Source: Hygrophila difformis | Taxonomy: Eukaryota > Streptophyta > Magnoliopsida > Lamiales > Acanthaceae | NCBI GenBank assembly: GCA_030278955.1 | Contig: JAOANR010000008.1 | Location: forward strand, 40,655,301 to 40,719,300 | Reading direction: 5' to 3' | DNA: 64,000 bases | Shown here: one piece after another, positions 43,936-54,311 of the stretch | How positions within the stretch are numbered: the stretch's first letter is position 1 | How the letters are laid out: each line of letters begins with the position of its first letter | Program-made: the position numbers and the translations under genes | The notes under the pieces: model-generated | What the model was told of the DNA's origin: nothing | Database searches by the model: none | Seen by the model: the letters and a program-made list of their open reading frames with translations, nothing else

Positions 43936-44827
43936 TCAGATCGGGTTGGAAATCTTGAACAGCTCTTTCTCAAAATTATTCTTAAAAAATTCAGCAACGT
44001 GGGATGTGAACTTATTTGTCTGTTTTCTCGAACAGGGTCCATCGGGAAATGGAAACACTGTAGCACTCGTCCTGGCTTCCACGCCATTCCCTCCCTCTTG
44101 AGGAGGTTGAGCGATCAACCGACAAGCATCGTACTCGTCCTGTTCGTCTCGTTCATACAGCATAAGATCTGCAACATTAAAGGACAGATTAATATTTCCA
44201 TATTCTTCAGGTAATTCCAGTTTATATGTATTATCATTAATCCGTTCTAAAATTTTAAATGGTCCATCTCCTCGTGGAGATAGCTTGCTGCGTCTCTTTG
44301 CTGGGAATCGTTCTTTCCGTAAATGAAGCCACACCCAGTCTCCTGGTTTCAGCAACAGTCTTTTCCTTCCCCTATCATGATATCGTGAGTATGTCTCCGC
44401 CGATTTCTGGAGGCTTTCTTTAACGTTCTTGTGCATCTCTTTGATCGCTTGAGCCCTGTTTCTGCCATTTACATTTAAATGCTCATTGCTAGGCAATGGC
44501 AGAAGGTCAATCGGGGATAAGGGGGTTAAAACCCTAAACACATTCAAACGGAAAAATATGAGTTGCACTATGGATGTGCCTATTGTATGCAAATTCAATG
44601 TACGCTAGGCACTCATCCCAACTCTTCGAGTTTGAAGCGGTTATAGTACGACGCAGATTACCTAGTACCCGGTTGACAGCTTTAGTTTGTCCATCTGTCT
44701 GCGGGTGGAATGCAATTGAAAATAACAGCTTCGTTCCAATTTCGCTCCAAAGGGATTTCCAGAAGTAGCTGATAAATTTGACATCTCTGTCAGACACAAT
44801 TGACTTCGGAATCCCGTGCAATCTCAC
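43936..44827 (-). pseudogene. Integrase C-terminal part of element C, reading into the LTR
   Basis: 44827-44534 carries the catalytic core: [17 protein letters not shown] (second Asp), HPQTDGQT, and [16 protein letters not shown] with the catalytic Glu. A frameshift near 44540 leads to 44598-43936: [58 protein letters not shown] and [10 protein letters not shown], a DNA-binding C-terminal fold. The frame crosses the polypurine tract ([14 protein letters not shown]) and ends 50 codons inside the 3' LTR. No chromodomain is visible. Integrase would insert the cDNA into the genome. Confidence 0.88.
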
Positions 44828-44872
44828 TATCTCTTTGAAAAACAGTTTTGCAATGTGAAGTGCATCACTGGT

Positions 44873-45871
44873 TTACGTGCAAGGCAAGAAATGTGCCATC
44901 TTTGAAAATCTGTCTACCACAACGAAGATCGAATCTTTTCCACGTGCAGTGCGGGGTAGACAAAGCGTGAAATCCATAGAATTATCCAACCACGGTCCTG
45001 CGGGAACTGGTAAAGCTTGGTAAAGACCATAAGGCTTAACCGTGGATTTTGCCTTTAAACACACAATGCACTTAGCAATAAACTCTTCGACTTGTTTCCT
45101 CAATCCCGGCCAATAAAATTTTTCGGCTAAAATCTCAGTTGTAGCATTCTTTCCGAAATGTCCCATCAGTTGACCATTATGAGCTTCCTGAATAAGCAAT
45201 TCTCTGATAGAACCTCGAGGAATACACAACTGATTCTCTCGGTAGAGAAAACCATCAAGTCTGGAAAACTCTTTATGTCCGTGTACCTCTGTTTGCCGGT
45301 ACACCTCTTCAAAATCTGGATCGGTAGCATATAGAGTCTTGATATGCTCGAATCCCAATAGATATGTCATTGCTACGGCAACAAGTGTTGCTCTGCGGGA
45401 CAAGGCATCCGCGACCACGTTATCTTTTCCCTTTTTGTATCTGATGACATAGGGAAAACCTTCAATGAATTGGCTCCAGCGTGCATGTCGCTTGCTCAAC
45501 TGTCCTTGTCCTCGGATGTGCTTCAGAGTTTCATGGTCCGTGTTGATGACGAACTCTCGACCCCGAAGGTAGTGCTGCCAAACTCTCAAGGCTCTTACCA
45601 CAGCAAATAATTCCTTATCATAAGTGGAATAATTCAATGAGGCTCCAGAAAATTTCTCATTGTGATAAGCTAACGGACGACCTTCTTGAATCAACACAGC
45701 TCCCATTCCCGTTCCAGATGCATCACAATCAATTTCAAACGGGAGATCGAAATTCGGCAATGCTAGTACCGGAGCATGTGTTAATTTCTCTTTCAAATCA
45801 GCGAACGCCTTCTCTTCCGTTGGCCCCCACTTAAAAGGTAGATCCTTTTTAATTAGGGTCGTGAGGGGCAC
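44873..45871 (-). CDS. RNase H plus integrase N-terminus of element C, 332-codon open frame
   Basis: Residues 1-125 are RNase [15 protein letters not shown] (Asp), YSTYDKEL (Glu), [11 protein letters not shown] (Asp), then VVADALSRR. Residues about 160-260 carry the integrase zinc domain ([19 protein letters not shown]) and the core start [28 protein letters not shown]. The frame ends with a stop at 44873, just before the HIAKLFF block. This is the longest undamaged piece of element C. It is not a complete gene: RT lies upstream in another frame and the rest of integrase downstream beyond the stop. Confidence 0.88.
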   Translation of the reverse strand: MPLTTLIKKDLPFKWGPTEEKAFADLKEKLTHAPVLALPNFDLPFEIDCDASGTGMGAVLIQEGRPLAYHNEKFSGASLNYSTYDKELFAVVRALRVWQHYLRGREFVINTDHETLKHIRGQGQLSKRHARWSQFIEGFPYVIRYKKGKDNVVADALSRRATLVAVAMTYLLGFEHIKTLYATDPDFEEVYRQTEVHGHKEFSRLDGFLYRENQLCIPRGSIRELLIQEAHNGQLMGHFGKNATTEILAEKFYWPGLRKQVEEFIAKCIVCLKAKSTVKPYGLYQALPVPAGPWLDNSMDFTLCLPRTARGKDSIFVVVDRFSKMAHFLPCT

Positions 45872-46789
45872 GGCATGACACTGAACTGCGGAACAAAACG
45901 TCGGAAAAATCTGCAGAGTCCTAAGAACTGTTGAACCTCATGAACACTTTTCAAAGGTGGCCAATCAGCAATGGCATTGACTTTCTGTTCGTCAACCTTT
46001 AATCCTCCGCGTCCAACGATAAACCCTAGAAAATTCAGCTCTATTGTGTGAAATGTACACTTCTCCATGTTAGCGTACAACTTTGTTTCGCGCAACCTGT
46101 TGATAACCTGTTGGACATGGGAGACGTGATCAGGTTCATCATGACTATAAATTAAAATATCATGAAAGTATACTAAAACGAATTTATTAATAAATGGGTG
46201 CAAAGTCTCATTCATGAGACGCATAAATGTCGATGGCGCATTGGTAAGACCAAATGGCATAACAAGCCATTCGTAAAGTCCGAATTTTGTCTTGGCAGCC
46301 GTTTTCCATTCATCTCCGGGTTTCATTTGGATTTGATGGTAACCGCTCCTAAGATCAATCTTCGAGAAGATGTTGGCATGACCAAGCTCGTCAAGCATAT
46401 CATCAAGTCAGGGAATGGGGTGCCGGTACTTGACAGTAATGGCATTAACGGCTCTGCAGTCTACGCAATTCGCCATGAACCTTCTTTCTTCGGAACAAGT
46501 AACACTGGCACCGCGCATGGTGAAAGGCTTTCACGAAGCCATCCTTTATCAAGCAATTTTTGAACTTGTGACTGAATCTCCTTAGTTTCTTCCGGTGTCC
46601 TAGGGTATGCTGGTCAGTTTGGAATAGAAGCACCCGGTACAAAATCAATCTGATGTTCAATACCATGAAGAGGTGGTAGTCCGGCAGGTACTTCTTCTGG
46701 GAATACGTCTTTATTGTGTTCCAGCATCCTAGAAAATTCATCAGGAAATTCAGGTGCAGCATTGCAAGTTCTACGAATAACATCAACAT
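45853..46789 (-). pseudogene. Reverse transcriptase of element C, altered catalytic motif
   Basis: 46789-46398 holds the RT start in broken frames (PRKKLRRFSHKFKN-like out-of-phase reading, with a stop near 46411). 46398-45853 is open: [37 protein letters not shown], then [29 protein letters not shown] and [18 protein letters not shown]. The catalytic YFDD is YFHD (codon at 46162-46164), so the first catalytic Asp is replaced by His and polymerase activity should be lost. The frame then overlaps the RNase H frame. Confidence 0.88.
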
Positions 46790-47342
46790 GTTTATAATAG
46801 GCTAGAAAACAGTGACCTGTTGGATTGTCGCGCTGCATCGCTTGATCAAATTCATTCTTTGTCAGCAAAAGGCGTGGTTCAGAACTTTTGTCAGAAATCT
46901 CTAATCTTGAGACCTTGGCTTTGCCTTTTTGCTTCGCCTTGTGCTCGGCTTCTTCTTTGCGCATGTTCTCCCGTAACCGTTCGTGATCAATCTTTACAGT
47001 CTTGATCGGAAGAGGCTTTACAGTATACAATTTTTAACAAAATTTAAAAGATAAAGAATTGTCTTTTCCATGATATGTGACGTCATTATCATACAACCAT
47101 GGCCTTCCCAACAGCATATGAAAGGCCGTTATTGGTACGACATCACACCAAACTTTTTCAACGTATGAGCCGATCTTGATTGGCACTTTTGCGCGTTGGC
47201 TCACTTTCAAGGTCCCATTGTCATTCATCCAGTGTAATTGGTATGGCTTCGGATGGTCTTCAGTAGGTAGCCCTAACCTGCGAATAGTATATGTACTAAC
47301 AACGTAAGTGCAACTAACGTTATCTACAATAACAGAAGCCAA
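46614..47342 (-). pseudogene. Protease and linker of element C
   Basis: 47342-47034: VIVDNVSCTYVVSTYTIRR, HWMNDNGTLKVSQRAKVPIKIGSY, CDVVPITAFHMLLGRPWLYD. The active site reads D-N-V instead of D-N-G, which should inactivate the enzyme. After a stop at 47034 the linker 47030-46614 continues (KPLPIKTVKIDHERLREN, KQKGKAKVSRLE, GHCFLAYYKHVDVIRRTC, PAGLPPLHGIEHQIDFVPG). Same architecture as element G, with which it shares most residues. Confidence 0.88.
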
Positions 47343-47350
47343 ATTACCAT

Positions 47351-48737
47351 TTAAATCGCAATGACATTGAAATAAATTTTCCCGTTGTTCGTCAGTTGGT
47401 GGTTGTTCAATTTGTCTGCATTTAAAGCTCTCACTGCCACGAAAGTAGTTAACACTCGCTCTTCTATCTCCTCGACTACTTCGTGTTCACCACTGACTTC
47501 TTCAATTTTAATTAGAGCAATTTCTTCTTGCTCTTCCTCAGCTGATCCTTCCTCATCGGATTCTATGATTTTTAGATGACCGCTTTCTAGCACTGCAACT
47601 CGCTTAGTGAAAGGACACTCATTTGCATAATGTCCTTTTCTCTGACATTTAAAGCACATGACATCTTTGATGTCCCTCTTTGGTCGTGCCGGTTGAGTGT
47701 TTTGAACAGGTGGCTTGTAAACTTTAAACTCTTTTGCCAGTTCGAATCCTTTTGGTTGTGGTGGCTTGGGCTTGTCCTCAATGCGGGCCCACTCTTTTCC
47801 TGTCTAATTCTTTCCAGGCCAAGGTTTACTTGGTCCGGATGAACTGCTTCCAAATGTGATCCATGGTGCCCGATTCTTATGTTGTGACTCAATTTTGGCT
47901 GCAAGATGTACCAAATATTTGGTATGCTCGTAGCCTCTTTAGTCAACTTCATCTCGGATATCCTTTCTCAGCCCTTCCATGAACCTGGCATTCGTGATTT
48001 TCTCATCTTCTCTAACTCCGCAATGAGTCGTCAGTTTCTCCATTTCCTGGTAGTACTCGTGGACTGTCTTGTTGCCCTGAGTCAGAGTTGTCATTTTATG
48101 ATACAAGCTTTTCCTGTAGTAGGACGGTACAAATCTTTGCTGCATCAGCCTGATTAGATCATCCCAAGTCTCGGTCGGTCTGAATCCGCGTTCCTTGATT
48201 TCCTTTGCGGTCTTCTGCCACTAAGCTAGAGCATAATCCTTAAACTGAGTTACTGCAATCTGTACCTTCTTCCGCTCAGAATAATTGTGGCAGTCAAAAA
48301 TCAACTCAATGGAATCCTTCCATTCAATAAACTCTGCCGGATCAGGTGTTCCCTTGAACACTGGAAGATCAAATTTAATTCCTTTGATTTCTTGCTCCTC
48401 ATCATCCTGATTATTTCGAAACCTTCGGCCTCTTGGTGCCCTAGGTACTCGAGGTGCTGCTGCAGGTGGGGGTGGTTGAGCATTGTTTCTGGCAGGTGCT
48501 CGGGGTCCCGGTGCACATGGTACTGTTCCTCAAGTTCCTGTTCTGCTTCAGCCATATCATCATCAGGATGAATTTCACTCTGTTCTGTGTCCAGTGTATT
48601 GTGCGGAGCATTTGGATTCGGTACTTCTATATCTCCCATTAAATGCCTTTGTACCGTTCGGTTAATGTGTTGCTCCACAATTGTGCCCTGAAGTCTGAGT
48701 CTGTCTTCCAATTCAGTGTGCAGACCCTAAATCTGAC
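47351..48737 (-). pseudogene. Gag of element C (main part)
   Basis: From right to left: an acidic N-terminal region (48711-48301, DTEQSEIHPDDDMAEAEQE), then the Gag fold in another frame (RFVPSYYRKSLYHKMTTLTQG, EYYQEMEKLTTHCGVRED, ARFMEGLRKDIRDEV; 48145-47939). Next come a Ser/Pro/Lys stretch, the CCHC knuckle CFKCQRKGHYANECPF (about 47610-47659) and an acidic linker ending near 47351. At least four frame breaks are visible, and a TAG at the MITE boundary. Confidence 0.85.
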
Positions 48738-49433
48738 GGGTTCGGTTATGGTGCAATCATGAAATCCGCAGCATATCAAGGCATCAATCACAACCGTTCA
48801 TTTACATCCAAGGGTTGTAAATGGATAAGGGTAAAATTTTCCAAAAAATATATATAATGGTCTCGTCGCTGAAATACATATAAGGTTGTAAATGGTATAT
48901 CGCTGAAATACATACAACTCATCGCTGAAATATGTTAAACCACGGAATTTGAGCTGCAACTTTTACGAAGTCGCTGAAATGCACATCATCCAGTCGTTGA
49001 AAAATACTACAGCATGTCGCTGAAATATATTATAACACGTCGCTGAACTACATAGAAGTCGTCGCTGAAATATGTTAAACGAAAGAAATAGAGTTGCAAC
49101 TTTACGAAGTCGCTGAAATGCACATTATCAAGTCGCTGAAAATTACTATAACACGTCGCTAAAATATACTATCATACGTCGCTGAAATACACAGAAGACG
49201 TCGCTGAAAACACTTTTCATGTCGCTAAAATATATTGTAGCTTGTCGCTATTAATCAACATATCACTTAAATGTACCAAAGCTGTCGCTGAAATGTAATA
49301 AACTATATTTGGGAGGAATATATCAAATTTACTATTTTACCCTTCAAGTTGATCTCAACCATTAGTTTATAAATTAAATGAATGGCTATGATGTGCCGCA
49401 TCACATCATGTCGCGGCACCCTAACGGATCCCC
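48738..49433. mobile_element. MITE-like insertion in element C gag, with an internal GTCGCTGAAATA array
   Basis: Flanked by direct repeats AATCTGAC (48730-48737 and 49434-49441), an 8- or 9-bp TSD. Ends are imperfect inverted repeats: GGGTTCGGTTATGGTGC on the left and, reverse-complemented, GGGATCCGTTAGGGTGC on the right. Removing it rejoins the Gag N-terminus. It has no coding capacity. The interior (48863-49285) holds about 16 copies of (AC)GTCGCTGAAATA with 15-30-bp spacing, all in one direction. TSD length and GGG ends fit a Mutator-like or hAT-like MITE; I cannot decide which. Confidence 0.8.
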
Positions 49434-49557
49434 AATCTGACTATCTACTTTGGTATTAATATCTTCAATCTTTTTATCAATTCGTTCCTTTTTCTGGTTC
49501 AATGACTGAAGAAAGTTGATGATTTCAGAGTTGGATGTTCCGGATACTCCTGCCATT
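49434..49557 (-). pseudogene. Gag N-terminus of element C
   Basis: Forty-one codons, starting MAGVSGTSNSEIINFLQSL and continuing as a Lys/Glu-rich helix (KKERIDKKIEDINTKV), up to the MITE boundary. The start resembles Gag of element 1 (MAG...). It fixes the Gag start codon for this element. Confidence 0.75.
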
Positions 49558-51086
49558 TTATCAGTTTAATCTACAAAAAACAAATCTATATATATATGAA
49601 AAGTTAGTAGCACTTGCACAACAGTAGAAGTATCACCCGAGAAGCACTCTCGAATTTTACTCTCTTGGTCCGATTCTTCCGTGAAGATTTCAACCATGCT
49701 TGAGATTGAGGCTGAAAACAAGACTGTTGGACACACTACTAGACTTGACAATTTAAAATGAAAATAAGAGTAAAATAATTACAGATATTAATGTACTGAA
49801 TATATGTGATCACAATGTAAGGATTTTGCGTTACTACGATTGATTGCAATTTACACTTTAAATTCCGAAATCCTAACAAGGGTTAAAAATTCTGAAAAGA
49901 GATCTCACTACACTCGACTCCCGAATGATCACACTGGTTTCCCAATATATCAGTACTTCAACAAAAAACTTTCAACTGTACTCTCCAAGATATCAGATAA
50001 AATTTTTCCGAAGGAATTTCAACAGCTAGGTTTCACTTGTTACGAGACGAATTTTAAGAGTAGAATATTGCCTAATTAAAACTTCAACTTTGTGTTTGTG
50101 ATTTAAAATAAATCAGAGGAACCAAGTGCCATCTGTATATATCCGACTTAGGAAAAATTTTGAAAAATATTGCTCAATAGAGAGATGCACGTCGCAAGAG
50201 AGGATGGTCCCGTCGTGAGACTCTTGGCTCGTCGCAGGAGGAGGGTTTCGGACACGAGTTAGGTTAGGGACGGGAAAGGCTCACGTCGAGAGAGGGGTTA
50301 GGGACGAGAGGGGAGGATGGCGACGTGAGTGGAAGAGGATTGCAACGGGGGAATATGTTTAGCGACGTGAGAAGGATTTTGGGACGAAAAAGGGTGTTTG
50401 GCGATGTGAAGGATGGAGTTTACGGACAGCCGCACTTTTTTTACTTGGATGGGATACACGTATAGGTTGATGATGTCACATTTGTTATCTTGTCCCAAAC
50501 ACACTTGAGTAATCACACTAATTCATATCATGGGCGGCTTACAATTTTCAATGCAACAGATTGTCCCCTCCAAACACTTCACAAATTTTGTTTTATGGAT
50601 CAAGAATTTAGTGATCAAGAACACCTTGAAGATTGATAAGAACAATGATGGAGATGATGAACAAGCAAGGTGGTGGATTTAAATATGAAGAACACTCAAA
50701 CTCTTGGTTTGGAATTCTTGGTGTAATTTACCAATTAATAACTTAAACACATGATCACTTACACCATTAATACACATATATAGTCCATTAACACATGAAA
50801 AACAAGATCAAAATCCAAAGTTGGTGAAATTTTCGAATGGAATCAAGAACAACACCAATTTCTTCAATTAATCATAACTTTGTCATATGAACTCCAATTT
50901 TGATGATCCACATATGGAAAGTCATCTACTCAACATGAGGAATCCAAATATATGCCCAGATTTGCCAAATTTCAAATTCTTAAGTCCAAAATGAGTCTGA
51001 ACAGATTCTGTCCAATTTAGGATTTTCTATTTTTTTGGATGTTTTTGGTGTTTTTGGATTTAAAACTCAAGAAAGATCCTATCTTT
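49558..51086 (-). other. Untranslated leader of element C
   Basis: About 1.5 kb, AT-rich, between the primer site and Gag. It includes a type II motif cluster (50180-50420). Short frames (49566-49751, 49840-50079, 50298-50516) have no recognisable content. Confidence 0.75.
50180..50420. repeat. Type II motif cluster in the leader of element C
   Basis: Half-sites such as CGTCGCAAGAG, CCGTCGTGAGAC, GCGACGTGAG and GCGATGTGAAGG, the same type as this element's own U3 cluster. Being downstream of the TATA box and primer site, it is transcribed. Confidence 0.82.
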
Positions 51087-51099
51087 GGCTCTGATACCA
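51087..51099 (-). promoter_or_regulatory. Primer-binding site, initiator tRNA-Met (element C)
   Basis: Minus strand TGGTATCAGAGCC, about 12 bp from the LTR end. Confidence 0.93.
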
Positions 51100-51434
51100 A
51101 ATTCTAACTAATTCCAAGGATCATAGAATATATTCTTGAAACAAGAAAAATAAGAAGAAACAAGGAAGTGAAGAAGAAGAAGATAAGGAAGTTACCAACT
51201 CAAGAAATCAACAATGGAAGGAAAACAAGCCCTTATGTCTTGTCCTCACAACCTCATTAATTCAATTGTTGGTTGTTAATCAACATGGTAAGCTTCAACA
51301 CCAAGTTGATATAATTATCCTAATGAACTTGGTTCATAAGGATGAAATGGGTGATCTTTTGGAAGTGCTTGCAACAATGGCTAAGTCTTACTCATTCAAA
51401 CAAAAGATTGTTCATACAAATGAATGGGGAGGCA

Positions 51435-51442
51435 TATATATA
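51435..51442 (-). promoter_or_regulatory. TATA box of the element C 5' LTR
   Basis: TATATATA between GGCA and TGCC arms on the minus strand, about 60 bp past the motif cluster. This is the promoter of element C. Confidence 0.75.
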
Positions 51443-51504
51443 GTTGCCAATGCCCCATACGTAACATTAAATGAGAAGAAATGAAAAGAGCACAAAAATT
51501 GGTG

Positions 51505-51850
51505 CTGGCCGTCGCGAGGCGAAGGGCCACGTCGTGAGGGGGTCTCACGACGTGGCGTGAGACTGGCGATGGCAGCGCTAGGCGGCTGGCGACGGCGTCC
51601 GGAAGTTGGTTAGCGACGTGAGTGGCGTCGCTAGAGGATGGTTGGTGACGCGGGTCCGGAGGCTTGGCGATGTGCATCGTGAAGGGGTGGTTAGTAACGT
51701 ACGTCGTGAGACGTCTGGCGACGTGGCTGGTGAGGATCGCGACGTGGTGGTGAGCTTGGCGATACGGTGGTTCACGCCGTGGCTGGAAGGTCTCGCGACG
51801 TGGGTCGCAAGGCTCGCGACGTGGGAGGCTTCGTCAAGCAACGTGGCCTT
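51505..51850. repeat. Type II motif cluster in the element C 5' LTR
   Basis: GCGACGTG / CACGTCGC half-sites as in the 3' LTR cluster, slightly shorter (a segment near 51530 is missing relative to 43345). Confidence 0.9.
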
Positions 51851-52438
51851 CTCCAAATTTGAAGTCTTGGACGCGCATGCATGGTTGTGTACGTGCATGC
51901 ATGGCTTCGAGTACTCCATTACAAAATTAGGATTTTCTATCGTTTTTATGCCTTAGACATTTTAAGGCATATAAATACCATACTATTAAAAAAATAGCAA
52001 AATACAATATTCTTCATCCGATCAGTCTTCCGGGTTTATGGATCCGGATCCCAGACATCTGCTTGCTCGAGCTGTAGGAGTAAAGTTGCTTCAGATCGGA
52101 TGTTGGAAATCTTGAACAGCTCTTTCTCAAAATTATTCTTCAAAAATTCAGCAACGTGGGATGTGAACTTCTTTGTCTGTTTTCTCGAACAGGGTCCATT
52201 CGGAAATGGAATTACGGTAGCACTCGTCCTAGCTTCCACGCCACCGAGGCTCGAGTGGAAGGATTGGGTTGAGGTCAAGGTTTCGAACACCTTGGTTGCT
52301 TCCCCCGACGATTCTTGTTGCGGTTTTACTTCCTTATCCCTTTTATTTTTATTTCGGCTCTTCATCATCTCTTTAATCTTCCGCTTAATCTCTCCTTAAT
52401 CTCTCTTAAGCATGTTAGTAACCAAGAGATCCATGGCA

Positions 52439-53194
52439 ACATTGCTAAATTATTCTTCAAGGAAGTGGTGCATCTCCATGGAATTCTGGAGACGATTGTG
52501 TCGGACCGAGACACAAAGTTTGTCAGCTATTTTTGGAAATCTCTGTGGCATGAGATTGGTACAAAACTCTTGTTCTCCACAGCTTATCACCCTCAAACAG
52601 ACGGGCAAACTTAAGCCGTCAACAGAGTCTTGGGTAATCTGCTGCGGATCATTACTGCTTCCAGTTACAAGAGCTGGGACGAGTGTCTACCCTACATAGA
52701 GTTCGCATATAATAGACACGCCCACAGTGCCACTAACATGTCACCATTCGAAATTGTCTATGGTTTCAACCCACTAACACTGTCGATTTGCTGCCATTGC
52801 CTTGCAATGAGCATTTTAATGTTAATGGCAGGGACAGGGCTCGGGCTATTCAAGAGCTGCACAAGAACGTCCAGGAGAGCCTCAAGAAGGCAACGGAAAC
52901 ATATGCCAAATATGCCAACAGAGGACGAAGAAAGCTGTTATTGAAACCCGGGGATTGGGTTTGGTTCCATATGCGCAAGGAGAGATTTCCACTACAGAGA
53001 CGCGACAAACTTTCCCCACGGGGGGACGGTCCATTCATAGTTTTGGAGAAGATCAATGACAATGCATATAGGTTAGAATTGCCTCCTGAGTATGGAATTA
53101 ATGCTACTTTTAATGTTGCAGATCTCGCCCTCTACGAGGAAGACGGTGAAGAGCTTGTTCGGTTGATGGCTCAAACTTCTCAAGGGGGAGGGGA
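52439..53194 (+). pseudogene. Integrase C-terminal half of element 1
   Basis: Continues from 41996 across the solo [38 protein letters not shown] (second catalytic Asp), HPQTDGQT, stop TAA at 52615, [16 protein letters not shown] (catalytic Glu). A frameshift near 52783 is followed by [44 protein letters not shown] and FNVADLALYE. No chromodomain. The last codons (AQTSQGGGDG) lie on the polypurine tract and the frame continues into the 3' LTR. Confidence 0.9.
53183..53194 (+). promoter_or_regulatory. Polypurine tract of element 1
   Basis: AGGGGGAGGGGA directly before the 3' LTR; primes plus-strand synthesis. Confidence 0.88.
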
Positions 53195-53506
53195 TGGCGT
53201 GGGAGCCAAATCTGCAGCATTAATTATTCCATCGGGACCATGCTCCAGGAACCAGGCTTAGAAATTCACAGAACGAATTGCCAGCCTCCTCAAGTCTGCA
53301 GAATTCACAGATGAAATCAACAAGGAGGAAGGTAGCAATTTGAAGGCATTGATCATGATCAGACTGGAAGAAGACCCAGGACCCAGTCACCCGGGTCCTG
53401 TGATGTCAGAATAAAGCTGGAAGGAAGAAGACCTCAAGATGCACCAACAGATCAAATAGCATGAGGAGGTCAAGAGGATCCAACACTTGGAAGATTTTCC
53501 ACAAGT

Positions 53507-53852
53507 GGTGCGGTCTAAACAACAGGCGCGGTCTACCCCTTTAACCGCACCACCCATTTCCATGAAGAGGATCCCATTTCCAGCAGGTGCGGCCTACTAG
53601 GTGCGGTCTACACTGAGGTGCGGTCTACACCGCACCACCCTAAACCGCACCACATCCCTTTGTGCTGAAATGGCTAATCCGAGAGGTGCGGTCTCTCGAC
53701 AGGTGCGGTCTTCAACTGCACCCCATGGCCTAAACCGCTCCTCCTGCATTTGTGAAGAAGAGCTCATTTCTGCATGGTGCGGTCTACCTCTACCATGTGC
53801 GGTCTAAACCGTACCGCTATGTTAAACCGCACCACTGCCAGTAAACCGCACC
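53507..53852. repeat. Type I motif cluster in the element 1 3' LTR
   Basis: GGTGCGGTCTA / TAAACCGCACC half-sites in the same modular order as 28505-28865, with one reverse site missing near 53545. Confidence 0.92.
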
Positions 53853-53926
53853 CAATGTAATTTTGGCTATTTTTGCCTTCAGATATGTATTTTCCTTATT
53901 CCTGTTTTACCCTTTGTAAAGAGGTC

Positions 53927-53935
53927 TATATATAT
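53927..53935 (+). promoter_or_regulatory. TATA box of the element 1 3' LTR
   Basis: TATATATAT between GAGGTC and GACCTC-like arms (right arm GACCTC intact). Confidence 0.75.
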
Positions 53936-54311
53936 GACCTCCGAAACACTTGTAGACAATCTTTGCTTGAATGAATGTTGAATATTTCTCTCTTCAAAGA
54001 TCATTGTGAGTTTACACATACTCTCACACACTCTTTTTATGTTTGCTTAGAAACATTCATCAATCTTGGACCGAAGTATCCTTTGTTGATTACCAAACCG
54101 AGGCTCGAGTAGAAGGATTGGGTTGAGGTCAAGGTTTCGAATACCTTGGTCGCTTTCCCCGACGATTCTTGTTGCAGTTTTGCTTCCTTATCCCTTTGAT
54201 TTTCATTTTTGGTTCTATTTCTTCATCTCTAGTCTTCTTCATTTTCTTAATCTTCCGCTTAATCATCTCTTAATCCTTCTAAGCAAGTTAGTAACCAAGA
54301 GATCCATGGCA

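Larger units (their letters stand above)
42926..44086 (-). mobile_element. 3' LTR of element C
   Basis: On the minus strand it starts TGGCGTGGAAGCCAGGACG at 44086 and ends CTATGATCCTTGGCA at 42926. The first 50 codons continue the integrase frame ([15 protein letters not shown]). A type II motif cluster (43320-43710) lies upstream of a TATATATA box. A long antisense frame (43226-43756, 176 codons) is only the repeated motif read as protein (repeats of HVARRL/HHVAILTSHV). Confidence 0.92.
42926..52243 (-). mobile_element. Element C: full-length Ty3/gypsy retrotransposon, minus strand
   Basis: The 5' LTR is 51112-52243 and the 3' LTR 42926-44086; iMet primer site at 51087-51099; polypurine tract 44087-44102; perfect TSD CCGAG (42921-42925 and 52244-52248). 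Gag, protease, RT, RNase H and integrase run right to left. Gag is split by a MITE-like insertion. The coding region is broken by several frameshifts and stops, but RNase H plus the integrase N-terminus remain open for 332 codons. Its proteins are close to those of element G. It sits inside the family A solo LTR. Confidence 0.93.
51112..52243 (-). mobile_element. 5' LTR of element C
   Basis: Starts TGGCGTGGAAGC at 52243 (minus strand) and ends CTATGATCCTTGGAA at 51112 (terminal CA lost). Encodes the tail ([33 protein letters not shown]), followed by the type II cluster and a TATATATA box. Very similar to the 3' LTR at 42926-44086. Confidence 0.92.
41997..52438 (+). mobile_element. Solo LTR of family A in integrase, itself split by element C
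   Basis: Left part 41997-42925 starts TGGCGTGGTAGCC; right part 52249-52438 ends GATCCATGGCA. A perfect TSD ACATT lies at 41992-41996 and 52439-52443, and the integrase codons join cleanly across it. Only one LTR and no interior of its own is present, so the element was reduced by LTR-LTR recombination before element C landed. It encodes the same tail ([20 protein letters not shown]) and has the type I cluster and TATA of family A. Confidence 0.93.
28206..54311 (+). mobile_element. Element 1: full-length Ty3/gypsy retrotransposon with nested insertions
   Basis: The 5' LTR (28206-29321), iMet primer site, leader, gag, protease, RT, RNase H, integrase, polypurine tract and 3' LTR (53195-54311) are all present in order. 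Target-site duplication TCAAG occurs at 28201-28205 and 54312-54316. Three secondary insertions account for most of its 26 kb: a solo C-family LTR in the protease (32616-33689), element B in the protease-RT linker (34037-39913) and a solo LTR of its own family in integrase (41997-52438). With these removed the element is about 8.7 kb. Coding frames carry about nine stops and a few frameshifts. Confidence 0.93.
53195..54311 (+). mobile_element. 3' LTR of element 1 (family A)
   Basis: Starts TGGCGTGGGAGCC and ends GATCCATGGCA; 1117 bp, followed by TSD TCAAG. The encoded tail is in frame with integrase but has a TAG at 53260 where the 5' LTR reads an Ala-Lys pair. Type I motif cluster at 53507-53852 and TATA at 53927. 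Confidence 0.93.
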
